Assembly (NCBI GenBank): GCA_023700845.1
Contig: JAMPYD010000023.1
Location: 1 to 13,313 of the forward strand
Direction of reading: 5' to 3'
Origin: Elusimicrobiota bacterium
Lineage (GTDB): Bacteria > Elusimicrobiota > Elusimicrobia > UBA1565 > UBA9628
Length of the DNA: 13,313 nt
Shown here: positions 1 to 6,430 of the stretch, one piece after another
Layout of the letters: the number at the start of each line of letters is the position of its first letter
Position numbering within the stretch: position 1 is the stretch's first letter
The notes under the pieces: model-generated
What the model was told of the DNA's origin: nothing
The model's input: the letters and a program-made list of their open reading frames with translations, nothing else
Database searches by the model: none
Translations under genes and position numbers: made by a program

Positions 1-39
1 AAGCTGCGGGTCCAGGTTCGATTCCTGGCGGGCGCACCA
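1..39 (+). tRNA. tRNA 3' end (partial, perhaps tRNA-Arg)
   Basis: A T-arm is visible: stem CCAGG (12-16), loop TTCGATT (17-23), stem CCTGG (24-28). The acceptor 3' strand CGGGCGC (29-35), discriminator A (36) and an encoded CCA (37-39) follow. The 5' part, including the anticodon, lies before the window, so identity cannot be read. An acceptor end GGGCGC-A-CCA is common in bacterial tRNA-Arg, but this is only a guess. The next gene starts 34 bp downstream with no obvious promoter between, so readthrough from the tRNA transcript is possible. Confidence 0.85.
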
Positions 40-73
40 CTTTTCCGAGAGACGGACTTCGTTCGGAGGCAGC

Positions 74-1357
74 ATGAGGCTCGCACTTCTCCCGGTCTGC
101 GCCGCGGCTCTCTTTTCCCTGACGGGCTGCTCGGGTAATCCGATCATGGCCGGACCTCCGGGCGCGCTCCTGTCCCAGCCCCAGCCCGACCCCCGGGCCT
201 TCGAGGCGTTCGAGAGCGGTCCGAACGAGCCCGCGTTCTGCGTGGCCAGCGTCGTGGGCCCGGAGTCGACGGGTGACTGGGAAGAGAGCGTGCTGGCCGA
301 GCTGAGGTTCCGAGACCTGCGGCCGCGATCGCAGGACCGTTCCGGCTGCGCCGTGCTCCTCCATCTCGGACATGACGGCTACGGCACCTTCGCGACCCAT
401 TCGATCAAGGCGTACTCCGCCTTCAACGGCGAACAGCTTTGGGTGGCGCGCGGCAAAGGGACTTTGGGCGCAGGGATTCTGCCCGCGTTGGGCAGGGCCC
501 TGAAGCTTGCCTTCCAGCCGGGACGGCCGGCCTTCCAGCGGCTGGCGGAGAGCAAGTCCAAAGCCCCGTCCCCCGTCGCCGCGGCGCCCGCCTCCCCGGC
601 GCCCGTCCCGGAGCTCGTCTCCGATGTCGACGAGCCCCCTTCCATCGCGGCGCCCAAGATCAAGGGCCACGCCGTCATCATCGGCGTCTCGCGCTACCGG
701 CAGGCGCTGCCGCGCGCCGACTTCGCCGACCGCGACGCCCGGACCATGGCCCGCTACGCCAAGGCCGTCCTCGGCTATCCCGACGAGAACGTGGCCTTGC
801 TCGTCGACGACGCCGCGTCGCGCGGCGACTTCGAGAAATACCTCGAGCGCTGGCTCGCCAACCGCGTCGAGGCCGACGACGAGGTGTTCGTCTACTACTC
901 CGGCCACGGCGCGCCCAAGCCCGGCACCGGCGACGCCTTCCTGGTCCCGTTCGACGGCGACCCGACCTATCTCGACGAGACCGCCTACTCCCTCAAGCGC
1001 CTGTACGCCGCGCTGGCCAAGCTGCCGGCGAAGAAGATCACCGTGGCACTCGACTCCTGCTTCAGCGGCGCGGGAGGCCGCTCGGTCATCGCGCAGGGGA
1101 CGCGCCCGTTGGTCGCCGTCGTGACGGACCCGGTCCCGGACCGGATCACCGTGATCTCCGCCGGCGCGACGGAGCAGGTCAGCAATTCCATCCCGGCCCA
1201 AGGCCACGGCCTGTTCACCTACTACTTCCTCAAGGGCCTGCAGGAAAACGGCGCCGACTTCCGGAAGGCCTTCGACTCCCTCAAGCCCCAGGTCGCCAAG
1301 GCCGCGCGCCGCGACAACAACTCCGAGCAAGAGCCGCAATGGCGGCAAGGCCGCTGA
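74..1357 (+). CDS. Caspase-like (peptidase C14) lipoprotein
   Basis: Predicted outer-membrane-anchored cysteine peptidase of the caspase/metacaspase clan. The ATG at 74 has a Shine-Dalgarno GGAGG at 65-69. Residues 1-18 form a lipoprotein signal with lipobox L-T-G-C (Cys19); Ser at +2 gives no inner-membrane retention signal. Residues about 40-160 form an unrecognised domain with an 'AFNGEQLWVARGKG' stretch. A Pro/Ala-rich linker (about 165-190) follows. The peptidase domain runs from about residue 197: beta-strand 'HAVIIGVSRY', catalytic His278 in YYSGHGAP and catalytic Cys329 in DSCFSGAGGRS. The C-terminal domain of the Sel1-repeat protein at 2784-5210 is a close paralogue, sharing these motifs, the 'SDVD-P' linker and the GTRPLVA and QGHG-FTYY stretches. 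The end is shorter than the paralogue's and differs after about residue 417. Substrate unknown; family members cleave after basic or acidic residues, and activity here is inferred from the dyad only. Confidence 0.88.
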   Translation: MRLALLPVCAAALFSLTGCSGNPIMAGPPGALLSQPQPDPRAFEAFESGPNEPAFCVASVVGPESTGDWEESVLAELRFRDLRPRSQDRSGCAVLLHLGHDGYGTFATHSIKAYSAFNGEQLWVARGKGTLGAGILPALGRALKLAFQPGRPAFQRLAESKSKAPSPVAAAPASPAPVPELVSDVDEPPSIAAPKIKGHAVIIGVSRYRQALPRADFADRDARTMARYAKAVLGYPDENVALLVDDAASRGDFEKYLERWLANRVEADDEVFVYYSGHGAPKPGTGDAFLVPFDGDPTYLDETAYSLKRLYAALAKLPAKKITVALDSCFSGAGGRSVIAQGTRPLVAVVTDPVPDRITVISAGATEQVSNSIPAQGHGLFTYYFLKGLQENGADFRKAFDSLKPQVAKAARRDNNSEQEPQWRQGR

Positions 1358-1394
1358 CCTTCGTCCTCCCCTGGCGCTGACGCCGCTCCGGGGT

Positions 1395-1409
1395 TATACT
1401 CGGGTCGTG
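1395..1409 (+). promoter_or_regulatory. -10 hexamer directly before a GTG start (likely leaderless)
   Basis: TATACT (1395-1400) matches the TATAAT -10 consensus at five of six positions. Six bases separate it from the GTG at 1407, so the expected transcription start falls on the start codon. No Shine-Dalgarno is seen before the GTG. A -35 is weak (TGGCGC at 1372-1377, 17-bp spacer). Confidence 0.5.
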
Positions 1410-2678
1410 CCCCTCATCCGTCGAGCGCTCCCCCTCCTGCTCGCCGCGGCCCTCTCCGCCTCGGCCCGCGCCGGCGTCGTGGCCCCCGCCGGGCCCGTGT
1501 TCGCCGCCCCCGCCGGCGCCTGGTCGGGTCCCCTCGCCACGATCTTCACCGACCCCTCTCTCTCCGCGCTCCTTCCGCCCTCGCTCGGCGCCTCGCCGTC
1601 GCTGACGCCCAACGACCTGCGCGCCACCGCTCCTCTCATCCAGTCGCTCCAGCTCGCCCTATCCGTGACGCCCGAGGCCTTCCTCGCCATGCCCGCCGCC
1701 GAGCGCAAGGGCGCCATCGAGCTCGCCGCCGAGGACGCCAAGGAGGCGGTCCGCGCCAAGGCCTACGAGCTCTCCGAGACCGCGCGCCAGCTCTCCCGTC
1801 CCGGCCGGCCGATGGACCGCGAGGGCCGCGTCGAGCTGTACGCTGCCGTCTCCAAGCTCATGGAGATGCGCGAGTTCTACGGCCCCTGGCTCGACGAGGG
1901 CGGCAAGGCCGCCGTGGAAGAAGGCTACACGCTCGCCTCGCGCACGGCCTGGGAGGTTCGCACCTTCCTCCTCCAGCGCGACGCCGGCCCCGCCGTCGAG
2001 AGAACCGCCCGGCCCGAGGCCCGTCCCGCCCGCCCCGAGCCCGCCAAGCCGGCCTACGTCCTCGATCCCTCGGGCACCGCGATCAAGCTGCGCGCGGACA
2101 TGGAGAACAACAAGAGCGGCTGGGGGCAGAGCGACCTCGACACCTTGTACACCGGCTACGGCTTCGTCCTGCGTCAGGGCGGCAAGCACCGCATGTACTA
2201 CCACCCTGTATTCCCCGAGCTGCACGCGAGCGTCTCGCGCCAGAACGACCTTCCTCCCGGCTACGCCCACAGCGCGATGAAGCTCCTCGTCGAGCTCGAG
2301 CGCCTCACCGCCGAGCAGACCAAGACCGCAGCCGCCCCCGCGACGGGCCCGCCCGCGACCTTGGATCTCGCTGAGCTTTCGATCCTCCTCTCCCAACCCA
2401 AGGAACGCCCGGTCCGGGCCGAACCGGTCGCCTCGACCTCCCGTTCGCGCGCCCCGCCCGCCGTACCCGCGCGCGTCGCCGCGAAGACCGTGCCCGAGCA
2501 GTCCCTCCCCGACCGGCCTGCTCCGCCGCGCATCACCGCCCGCCTCGCGCCCGCCGAGCCGAAGGTCGCCGAGCCCAAGCCCGAGCCGCCGGCCGTCGAG
2601 GCCGCGCCGCAGAAGCCGAAGGGGCTCATCGAGAGGCTCATGAGCTCTTGGGGGCGATTCAACAACAAGTCGAATTAG
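1407..2678 (+). CDS. Exported protein with a HicA-like (dsRBD-fold) domain
   Basis: 423 residues. The GTG start at 1407 is chosen because it gives a clean signal peptide (Arg-Arg, Leu/Ala-rich core, ALSASARA then G, cleavage near residue 22) and a well-placed -10 box. Residues about 80-195 look helical and are not recognised. Residues about 232-298 resemble a HicA (YcfA-like) toxin domain: an N-terminal 'MENNKSGW' segment, a helix, 'GYGFVLRQGGKHRMYYHP' with His261 and His266 in place of the family's G-S-H-x(4)-H core, a strand ending in a polar stretch, then 'LPPGYAHSAMKLL' like the family's L-x-x-G-T-hh-x-hh-+. HicA proteins are cytoplasmic mRNA interferases of about 60-90 residues paired with HicB; here the domain is fused to a signal peptide and no HicB is nearby, so a toxin role is doubtful. 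The tail (300-423) is Pro/Ala-rich and ends basic. Confidence 0.75.
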   Translation: MPLIRRALPLLLAAALSASARAGVVAPAGPVFAAPAGAWSGPLATIFTDPSLSALLPPSLGASPSLTPNDLRATAPLIQSLQLALSVTPEAFLAMPAAERKGAIELAAEDAKEAVRAKAYELSETARQLSRPGRPMDREGRVELYAAVSKLMEMREFYGPWLDEGGKAAVEEGYTLASRTAWEVRTFLLQRDAGPAVERTARPEARPARPEPAKPAYVLDPSGTAIKLRADMENNKSGWGQSDLDTLYTGYGFVLRQGGKHRMYYHPVFPELHASVSRQNDLPPGYAHSAMKLLVELERLTAEQTKTAAAPATGPPATLDLAELSILLSQPKERPVRAEPVASTSRSRAPPAVPARVAAKTVPEQSLPDRPAPPRITARLAPAEPKVAEPKPEPPAVEAAPQKPKGLIERLMSSWGRFNNKSN

Positions 2679-2783
2679 TCCGAAGTGTTGGGCATCCAAG
2701 CCAGTCATCGCGCCAAACCTTCCTGCCGGCTATCCATAATATGATTGGCTTTCGTCAGCCCTTAACGAGAGGAAAATTCCTTT
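2679..2783 (+). promoter_or_regulatory. Intergenic region with possible promoter
   Basis: A 105-bp gap of visibly lower GC than the genes before it. CATAAT at 2735-2740 could be a -10 element; no convincing -35 is seen. The downstream gene has a Shine-Dalgarno, GAGAGGA at 2767-2773, ten bases before its ATG. No strong terminator hairpin is seen after the HicA-like gene. Confidence 0.25.
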
Positions 2784-5210
2784 ATGAACAAAATGGCTTT
2801 GGCTTTCTCATTCGCATTTTCAATCTCCCCTCTGACAACACTGCTAGGCCAGTCAAACGCCTGGGGCAATCAAAGCGATGAGATTCTCGAGGCTTCCGTC
2901 TCTGGAAACTATGCGCGGGCCATTGAAATGACGCAACCCGCGGCGCTGAAAGGCGATTTCGTGGCCCAATATATAAACGCTCGTATTTACGAAGAAGGAA
3001 GAGGGGTCGCGCAAGACAAGGCCGAAGCTCAAAGATGGTTCCAGAAGACGCTCATTCAGGTTAAACCGGCTGCGGAGAACGGCGATCCCCGCGCGCAATA
3101 CGTGCTAGGCCGAATGTATGAGGGAGGCTGGGCCGTGCCCAAAGACCAGGCCCGGGCCGTGGCCTTATATCGCAAGTCGGCCGATCAGGGGTATTCCTGG
3201 GGCCAGAGCATGATCGGGGCGTGCTACCTGTCGGGCGAAGGAGTCGCGAAAGACGAGAAGGAAGCCGCCGTTTGGTATCGCAAGGCGGCAGCTCAGGGTA
3301 ATACCTGGGCGCAAACCAATCTCGGGTATTTGTATGAAAACGGCCACGGCGTTTCCAAGGATTCGAAAGAAGCCGCTGCCTGGTACCGCAAGGCGGCCGA
3401 CCAAGGCAACGCCTATGCGCAAAACAATCTCGGCAATATGTATCGGGGCGTCCAAGGCGTTTCCAAGGATGAAAAAGAGGCCGTCGCCTGGTATCGCAAG
3501 GCGGCCGACCAGGGCTATGCCGAAGGACAGCGCAATCTCGGGGTGATGCTTGAGCATGGCCTCGGCGTCACCAAGGATGCGAAAGAAGCCCTCGCCTGGT
3601 ATCGCAATGCGGCCGACCAGGGCCATGCCGGCGGACAACTCAATCTCGGGTTGATGTATCAGCAGGGACAAGGGGTCGCTAAAGACGAGAAAGAAACTGT
3701 CGCCTGGATTCGCAAGGCCGCCGAACAGGGCGAGCCCATAGCGCAGTACGTCCTTGCCGGCTTCTATCAGAGGGGTGAGGGCGTTGCCAAAGATCAGAAT
3801 GAGGCCGTCGCCTTATTGCGTAAGGCGGCGGAACAAGGCTATGCCCCCGCGCAACTCACCCTCGGTGTCACGTATCAGACCGGCAACGGGGTCTCCAAAG
3901 ATGTGAAGGAGGCGGCCGCTTGGTATCGCAAATCCGCAGATCAGGGCAATGCCGTGGCGCAATTGTTCCTCGCGGATTTGTACAGGGACGGGGACGGAGT
4001 TCCGCAGGATGAGAAAGAGGCCTTCGCTTGGTACAGCAAAGCCGCCGCGCAGGGCAACTCTATGGCACAAAGAAACCTCGGTGATTTGTACGCGGAGGGT
4101 AAAGGTGTACGGGAGGATAAAAGCAAGGCCGTCGACTGGTATCGCAAGTCGGCTGCGCAGGGCGACGCCCTCGGTCAACTCAAGCTCGGCATATGCTACG
4201 AATTCGGCCAAGGCGTCAGAACGGATGAAGCCAATGCCATCGACTGGTATCAGAGGTCCGCGGCACAGGGGAATACAGTCGCCAAGGAGCGTCTGCGCAA
4301 ACTGGGACATCCCTGGGCGGATGAGGCGACTGCGACAGCATCCCCTTCGGTCAGCAAGGATGATCTCCAGGAGATGATTCAGACCGCGCTCAAGAAAAAC
4401 GCGGAGAGCGCTGCCCCCGCCGCGCCGAAGGCGATTTCCTCCGATGTGGACAAGCCGGCCTACACGACTCCTGAGAACGCCGACAACTTCGCCGTCGTCA
4501 TCGGCGTGGAGAAGTACGCCGCCCTTCCCGCCGCGGATTTCGCCGAGCGCGACGCCGAAGCCGTGCGCGCGCATCTGCTGGCGTCGGGTTACCCGGCGCG
4601 CAACATTTACTTCCTCAGCGGTCAGCAGGCCACCCGGGGCAAAATCGCGCAGTCCGTCAACACGTGGCTGCCCGCTCGCGTCACCGCGGCTTCGAGCGTG
4701 TTCTTCTATTATTCGGGCCACGGTGCGCCTGATTCCAAGACCAGCCAGGCCTACCTCGTTCCCATGGACGGCGACCCCGAGGACCTCGACAGCACCGCCT
4801 ATCCGATCAAGCTGCTGTACGAGAAACTCGGCAAGCTCAAGAGCAAGCAGGTCATCGTCGCGCTCGACTCTTGCTTCTCCGGGGCGGGTGGTCGCTCGGT
4901 CCTGGCCAAGGGAACGCGGCCCCTGGTCGCCAAGATCGACATGGGCGGCCTGCCAGACAACATGGTCGCGCTTACGGCCTCGGATAAGAGCCAGATATCC
5001 GGCACGATCGAAGAACAGGGTCACGGCGCGTTCACCTATTACCTGCTCAAGGGATTATCCGGTGGGGCCCAAAGCAACAACGGGCATGTGACGATGCAGG
5101 CGCTGTATAACTACCTGACTCCGAAGGTGCAGGACGCGGCCCGGATGCGCAACCGCGATCAGACGCCGCAGTTGTTGAACCCTAAGCAGGCTGGCGTCAC
5201 GCTCCGGTAA
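2784..5210 (+). CDS. Exported Sel1-repeat protein with C-terminal caspase-like peptidase domain
   Basis: 808 residues, predicted periplasmic or outer-surface. The ATG at 2784 follows GAGAGGA and opens a signal peptide (residues 1 to about 26). Residues 57-99 hold a first, longer Sel1-type repeat, and residues 100-495 hold eleven back-to-back repeats of exactly 36 residues (pattern G-x(3)-AQ-x-x-LG-x-x-Y-x-x-G-x-GV-x-KD-x-KEA-x-x-WYRKAA-x-Q). A thirteenth is partial (496-508). Sel1 repeats stack as an alpha-solenoid for protein binding. A linker (about 509-575) leads to the peptidase C14 domain: 'FAVVIGVEKY', catalytic His646 in YYSGHGAP, catalytic Cys697 in DSCFSGAGGRS. It is paralogous to the lipoprotein at 74-1357. 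The 5' part (2821-3000, 52% GC by count) is much less GC-rich than the peptidase part (43 of 60 bases at 4501-4560), which suggests domain joining or transfer. A role as solenoid-targeted protease or binding scaffold is inferred. Confidence 0.92.
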   Translation: MNKMALAFSFAFSISPLTTLLGQSNAWGNQSDEILEASVSGNYARAIEMTQPAALKGDFVAQYINARIYEEGRGVAQDKAEAQRWFQKTLIQVKPAAENGDPRAQYVLGRMYEGGWAVPKDQARAVALYRKSADQGYSWGQSMIGACYLSGEGVAKDEKEAAVWYRKAAAQGNTWAQTNLGYLYENGHGVSKDSKEAAAWYRKAADQGNAYAQNNLGNMYRGVQGVSKDEKEAVAWYRKAADQGYAEGQRNLGVMLEHGLGVTKDAKEALAWYRNAADQGHAGGQLNLGLMYQQGQGVAKDEKETVAWIRKAAEQGEPIAQYVLAGFYQRGEGVAKDQNEAVALLRKAAEQGYAPAQLTLGVTYQTGNGVSKDVKEAAAWYRKSADQGNAVAQLFLADLYRDGDGVPQDEKEAFAWYSKAAAQGNSMAQRNLGDLYAEGKGVREDKSKAVDWYRKSAAQGDALGQLKLGICYEFGQGVRTDEANAIDWYQRSAAQGNTVAKERLRKLGHPWADEATATASPSVSKDDLQEMIQTALKKNAESAAPAAPKAISSDVDKPAYTTPENADNFAVVIGVEKYAALPAADFAERDAEAVRAHLLASGYPARNIYFLSGQQATRGKIAQSVNTWLPARVTAASSVFFYYSGHGAPDSKTSQAYLVPMDGDPEDLDSTAYPIKLLYEKLGKLKSKQVIVALDSCFSGAGGRSVLAKGTRPLVAKIDMGGLPDNMVALTASDKSQISGTIEEQGHGAFTYYLLKGLSGGAQSNNGHVTMQALYNYLTPKVQDAARMRNRDQTPQLLNPKQAGVTLR
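3081..4268 (+). repeat. Eleven in-frame 108-bp tandem units encoding Sel1 repeats
   Basis: Eleven uninterrupted 36-codon units, each starting at the Gly of the G-x-x-x-(A/G)Q motif. The units are diverged in DNA but strongly alike in protein, especially the WYRKAADQG joint. No unit is partial until the thirteenth repeat, which begins at 4269. Regular length without indels suggests an old array under structural constraint, although unequal crossing-over could still change copy number. Confidence 0.9.
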
Positions 5211-5343
5211 GCGCGGCGAGCCCCACTGTTCACAGCACTCACTTTCGGCGAATGGCGAAAGCTGAGAGGGTAAAAAAAACACTTTCACAACATGGATGCC
5301 GGACGATAAAAGCTAGTCTTTTTCCCACGACAAAGGAGATCCC
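5211..5343 (+). other. Intergenic region with weak hairpin
   Basis: 133 bp between the Sel1-caspase gene and the DUF1428 gene. CTTTCG (5242-5247) pairs with CGAAAG (5256-5261) around an 8-base loop; the stem can be lengthened by CAGC (5233-5236) with GCTG (5261-5264) across a bulge. No T-tract follows on the plus strand; an A8 run lies at 5272-5279. It may help terminate the upstream transcript. A possible downstream promoter (TTCACA 5284-5289, GATAAA 5305-5310, 15-bp spacer) is poor. Confidence 0.3.
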
Positions 5344-5703
5344 ATGGCCAAATATGTCGACGGATACGTGATCCCGATCCCGAAAAAGAACCTAGCGGCA
5401 TACCGCAAGATGGCCCGATGGGGTAAGAAGACCTGGCTCAAATACGGAGCCCTGGACTACAAAGAATGCGTGGGAGACGATCTCAGCCCCGCATTCGGCG
5501 CCTTATTCCCCCGCATGACGAAGCTAAGACCCGGCGAGACCGTCATTTTTTCCTATATCGTCTACAAATCCCGCGCGCATCGCGATCAAGTCAACGCCAA
5601 GGTCATGAAGGACCCCTCCATGACCACGGCGGCTCCCAAAAAGATGCCCTTCGATATGAAGCGGCTGGCCTTCGGCGGATTCAAAGTGCTCGTCGAGTCG
5701 TAA
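5344..5703 (+). CDS. DUF1428 family protein (YbaA-like)
   Basis: 119 residues, cytoplasmic, the normal length for the DUF1428 family (E. coli YbaA). The ATG at 5344 has a strong Shine-Dalgarno, AAAGGAG at 5332-5338. Recognisable family stretches are the opening 'YVDGYVIPIPKKNLAAYRKMA', 'YGALDYKECVGDDL', the central 'ETVIFSYIVYKSRAHRDQVN', 'MKDPSM' and the closing 'MPFDMKRLAFGGFKVLV'. Known members adopt a dimeric alpha/beta-barrel fold; the biochemical function is unknown. It is preceded by its own intergenic region and followed by a gene with a separate promoter, so it is probably monocistronic. Confidence 0.9.
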   Translation: MAKYVDGYVIPIPKKNLAAYRKMARWGKKTWLKYGALDYKECVGDDLSPAFGALFPRMTKLRPGETVIFSYIVYKSRAHRDQVNAKVMKDPSMTTAAPKKMPFDMKRLAFGGFKVLVES

Positions 5704-5704
5704 G

Positions 5705-5732
5705 CTGACGCGGCGGGCCGAAATGCTATGTT
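5705..5732 (+). promoter_or_regulatory. Sigma-70-type promoter with extended -10
   Basis: CTGACG (5705-5710, compare TTGACA), a 16-bp spacer, then TGC-TATGTT (5724-5732) with the TG of an extended -10. Transcription would start near 5739, leaving a 23-base leader containing the AGGAG ribosome binding site at 5750-5754. Confidence 0.45.
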
Positions 5733-5761
5733 TTGCGCGTCCCCCCATCGAGGAGCCAATC

Positions 5762-6064
5762 ATGAAGAAGCTGCTGATCGCCGTCGTCGTCCTCGGCCTG
5801 AGCGCCCCCGGCTTCGCGAAGAAGCCGGAAGGCAAGACCGAGACCGCCGCCGTGCCCAACGCGGAAGCCGCGTTCGCGCCGGCGGCCGCCGAGAAGAAGG
5901 AAGACAAGGCGGAGAAGAAGGCGGACAAGAAGGCCGAGATCGCGGAGAAGAAGGCCGCCAAGAAGGCGAAGCAGGCCGAGAAGAAGGCCGGCAAGGCCGC
6001 GAAGAAGGCCGAGAAGGCCCAGAACGAGACGAACCCGAAGGCCGACCCGCACGCCGGCCACTAG
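5762..6064 (+). CDS. Small exported Lys/Ala/Glu-rich protein
   Basis: 100 residues. The ATG at 5762 is chosen over the in-frame ATG at 5723 because AGGAG lies at 5750-5754 and the protein then starts with a classic signal peptide (MKKLLIAVVVLGLSAPGFA, cleavage before KKPEG). The mature part is almost wholly K, A and E in EKKA/KKAxKKAE units, predicted as one long charged helix. It ends in Asn/Pro residues and 'PHAGH'. No catalytic motif is seen. Such lysine-rich helices occur in histone H1-like and surface polyanion-binding proteins, but composition alone cannot assign a function. Confidence 0.75.
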   Translation: MKKLLIAVVVLGLSAPGFAKKPEGKTETAAVPNAEAAFAPAAAEKKEDKAEKKADKKAEIAEKKAAKKAKQAEKKAGKAAKKAEKAQNETNPKADPHAGH

Positions 6065-6080
6065 CTCCAGACCGTGAACG

Positions 6081-6110
6081 GGGCCCCGCGCCGGGTACGG
6101 CGCGGGGCCC
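6081..6110 (+). terminator. Perfect 12-bp GC stem, probable terminator
   Basis: GGGCCCCGCGCC (6081-6092), loop GGGTAC (6093-6098), GGCGCGGGGCCC (6099-6110): all twelve pairs match. It starts 16 bp after the stop of the Lys-rich gene. The following tract is only TCGTTTC, so intrinsic termination may be partial. The stem ends 7 bases before the next possible ATG (6118), so in a readthrough transcript it could also block ribosome access there. Confidence 0.65.
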
Positions 6111-6117
6111 TCGTTTC

Positions 6118-6420
6118 ATGGACGAACGAATGAAATTCCTCAAGCTCCTGCTCGTCTCGATGGCCCTCGGCCACGTCGGCCGCCCCTTTTTCCTCACGGA
6201 GAACGCGGACAAGCTGGTCGCCGTCAGCTTCATGATCTGGCTGGTCATGACCGCGGTGGTGGAGACCGAGAAGGAGAAACCGATCCACCCCACGACGGCC
6301 CGCCTGCTCCGGCCCTTGCGGCATAAGTACGTCATGCCCGCCGCGATGCTCTACACCACGAGCTGGGTGTACGCCCACACGACGTTGAGCCGATTCGTCA
6401 TCGACATCCTCGGCGGCTAG
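6118..6420 (+). CDS. Small membrane protein, unknown function
   Basis: 100 residues from the ATG at 6118, or 96 from the ATG at 6130 (MKFLKLLLVSMALG), which gives a more usual membrane-protein start. Neither has a clear Shine-Dalgarno; a GGA at 6120-6122 favours 6130 slightly. Two to three hydrophobic segments are seen (roughly residues 6-20, 31-47 and 73-90 of the longer form) with a charged loop 'ETEKEKPIHP' between. No family recognised. A strong hairpin lies directly upstream. Its stop is 10 bp from the stop of the convergent HMG-CoA lyase gene. Confidence 0.6.
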   Translation: MDERMKFLKLLLVSMALGHVGRPFFLTENADKLVAVSFMIWLVMTAVVETEKEKPIHPTTARLLRPLRHKYVMPAAMLYTTSWVYAHTTLSRFVIDILGG

Positions 6421-6430
6421 GACGGACGCG

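Noticed and set aside
1..73. tRNA 3' end as an integration site for a mobile island carrying the caspase genes
   Set aside because: No integrase, no repeated tRNA tail seen in the window, and the first caspase gene has the GC content of its surroundings.
1659..2708. 349-residue minus-strand open frame opposite the HicA-like gene
   Set aside because: Gly/Leu/Arg-rich shadow of a GC-rich gene; the plus strand has a signal peptide, a domain and a promoter.
2648..2881. 77-residue plus-strand frame across the gap before the Sel1-caspase gene, checked as a possible HicB antitoxin
   Set aside because: No HicB features; overlaps the signal peptide of the real gene in another frame.
3081..4268. Regular repeats considered as a CRISPR or satellite array
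   Set aside because: Units are 108 bp, in frame, diverged, and encode Sel1 repeats; no spacer pattern.
3813..5024. 403-residue minus-strand open frame opposite the Sel1-caspase gene
   Set aside because: Antisense to clear Sel1 repeats and a conserved peptidase domain; no recognisable protein features.
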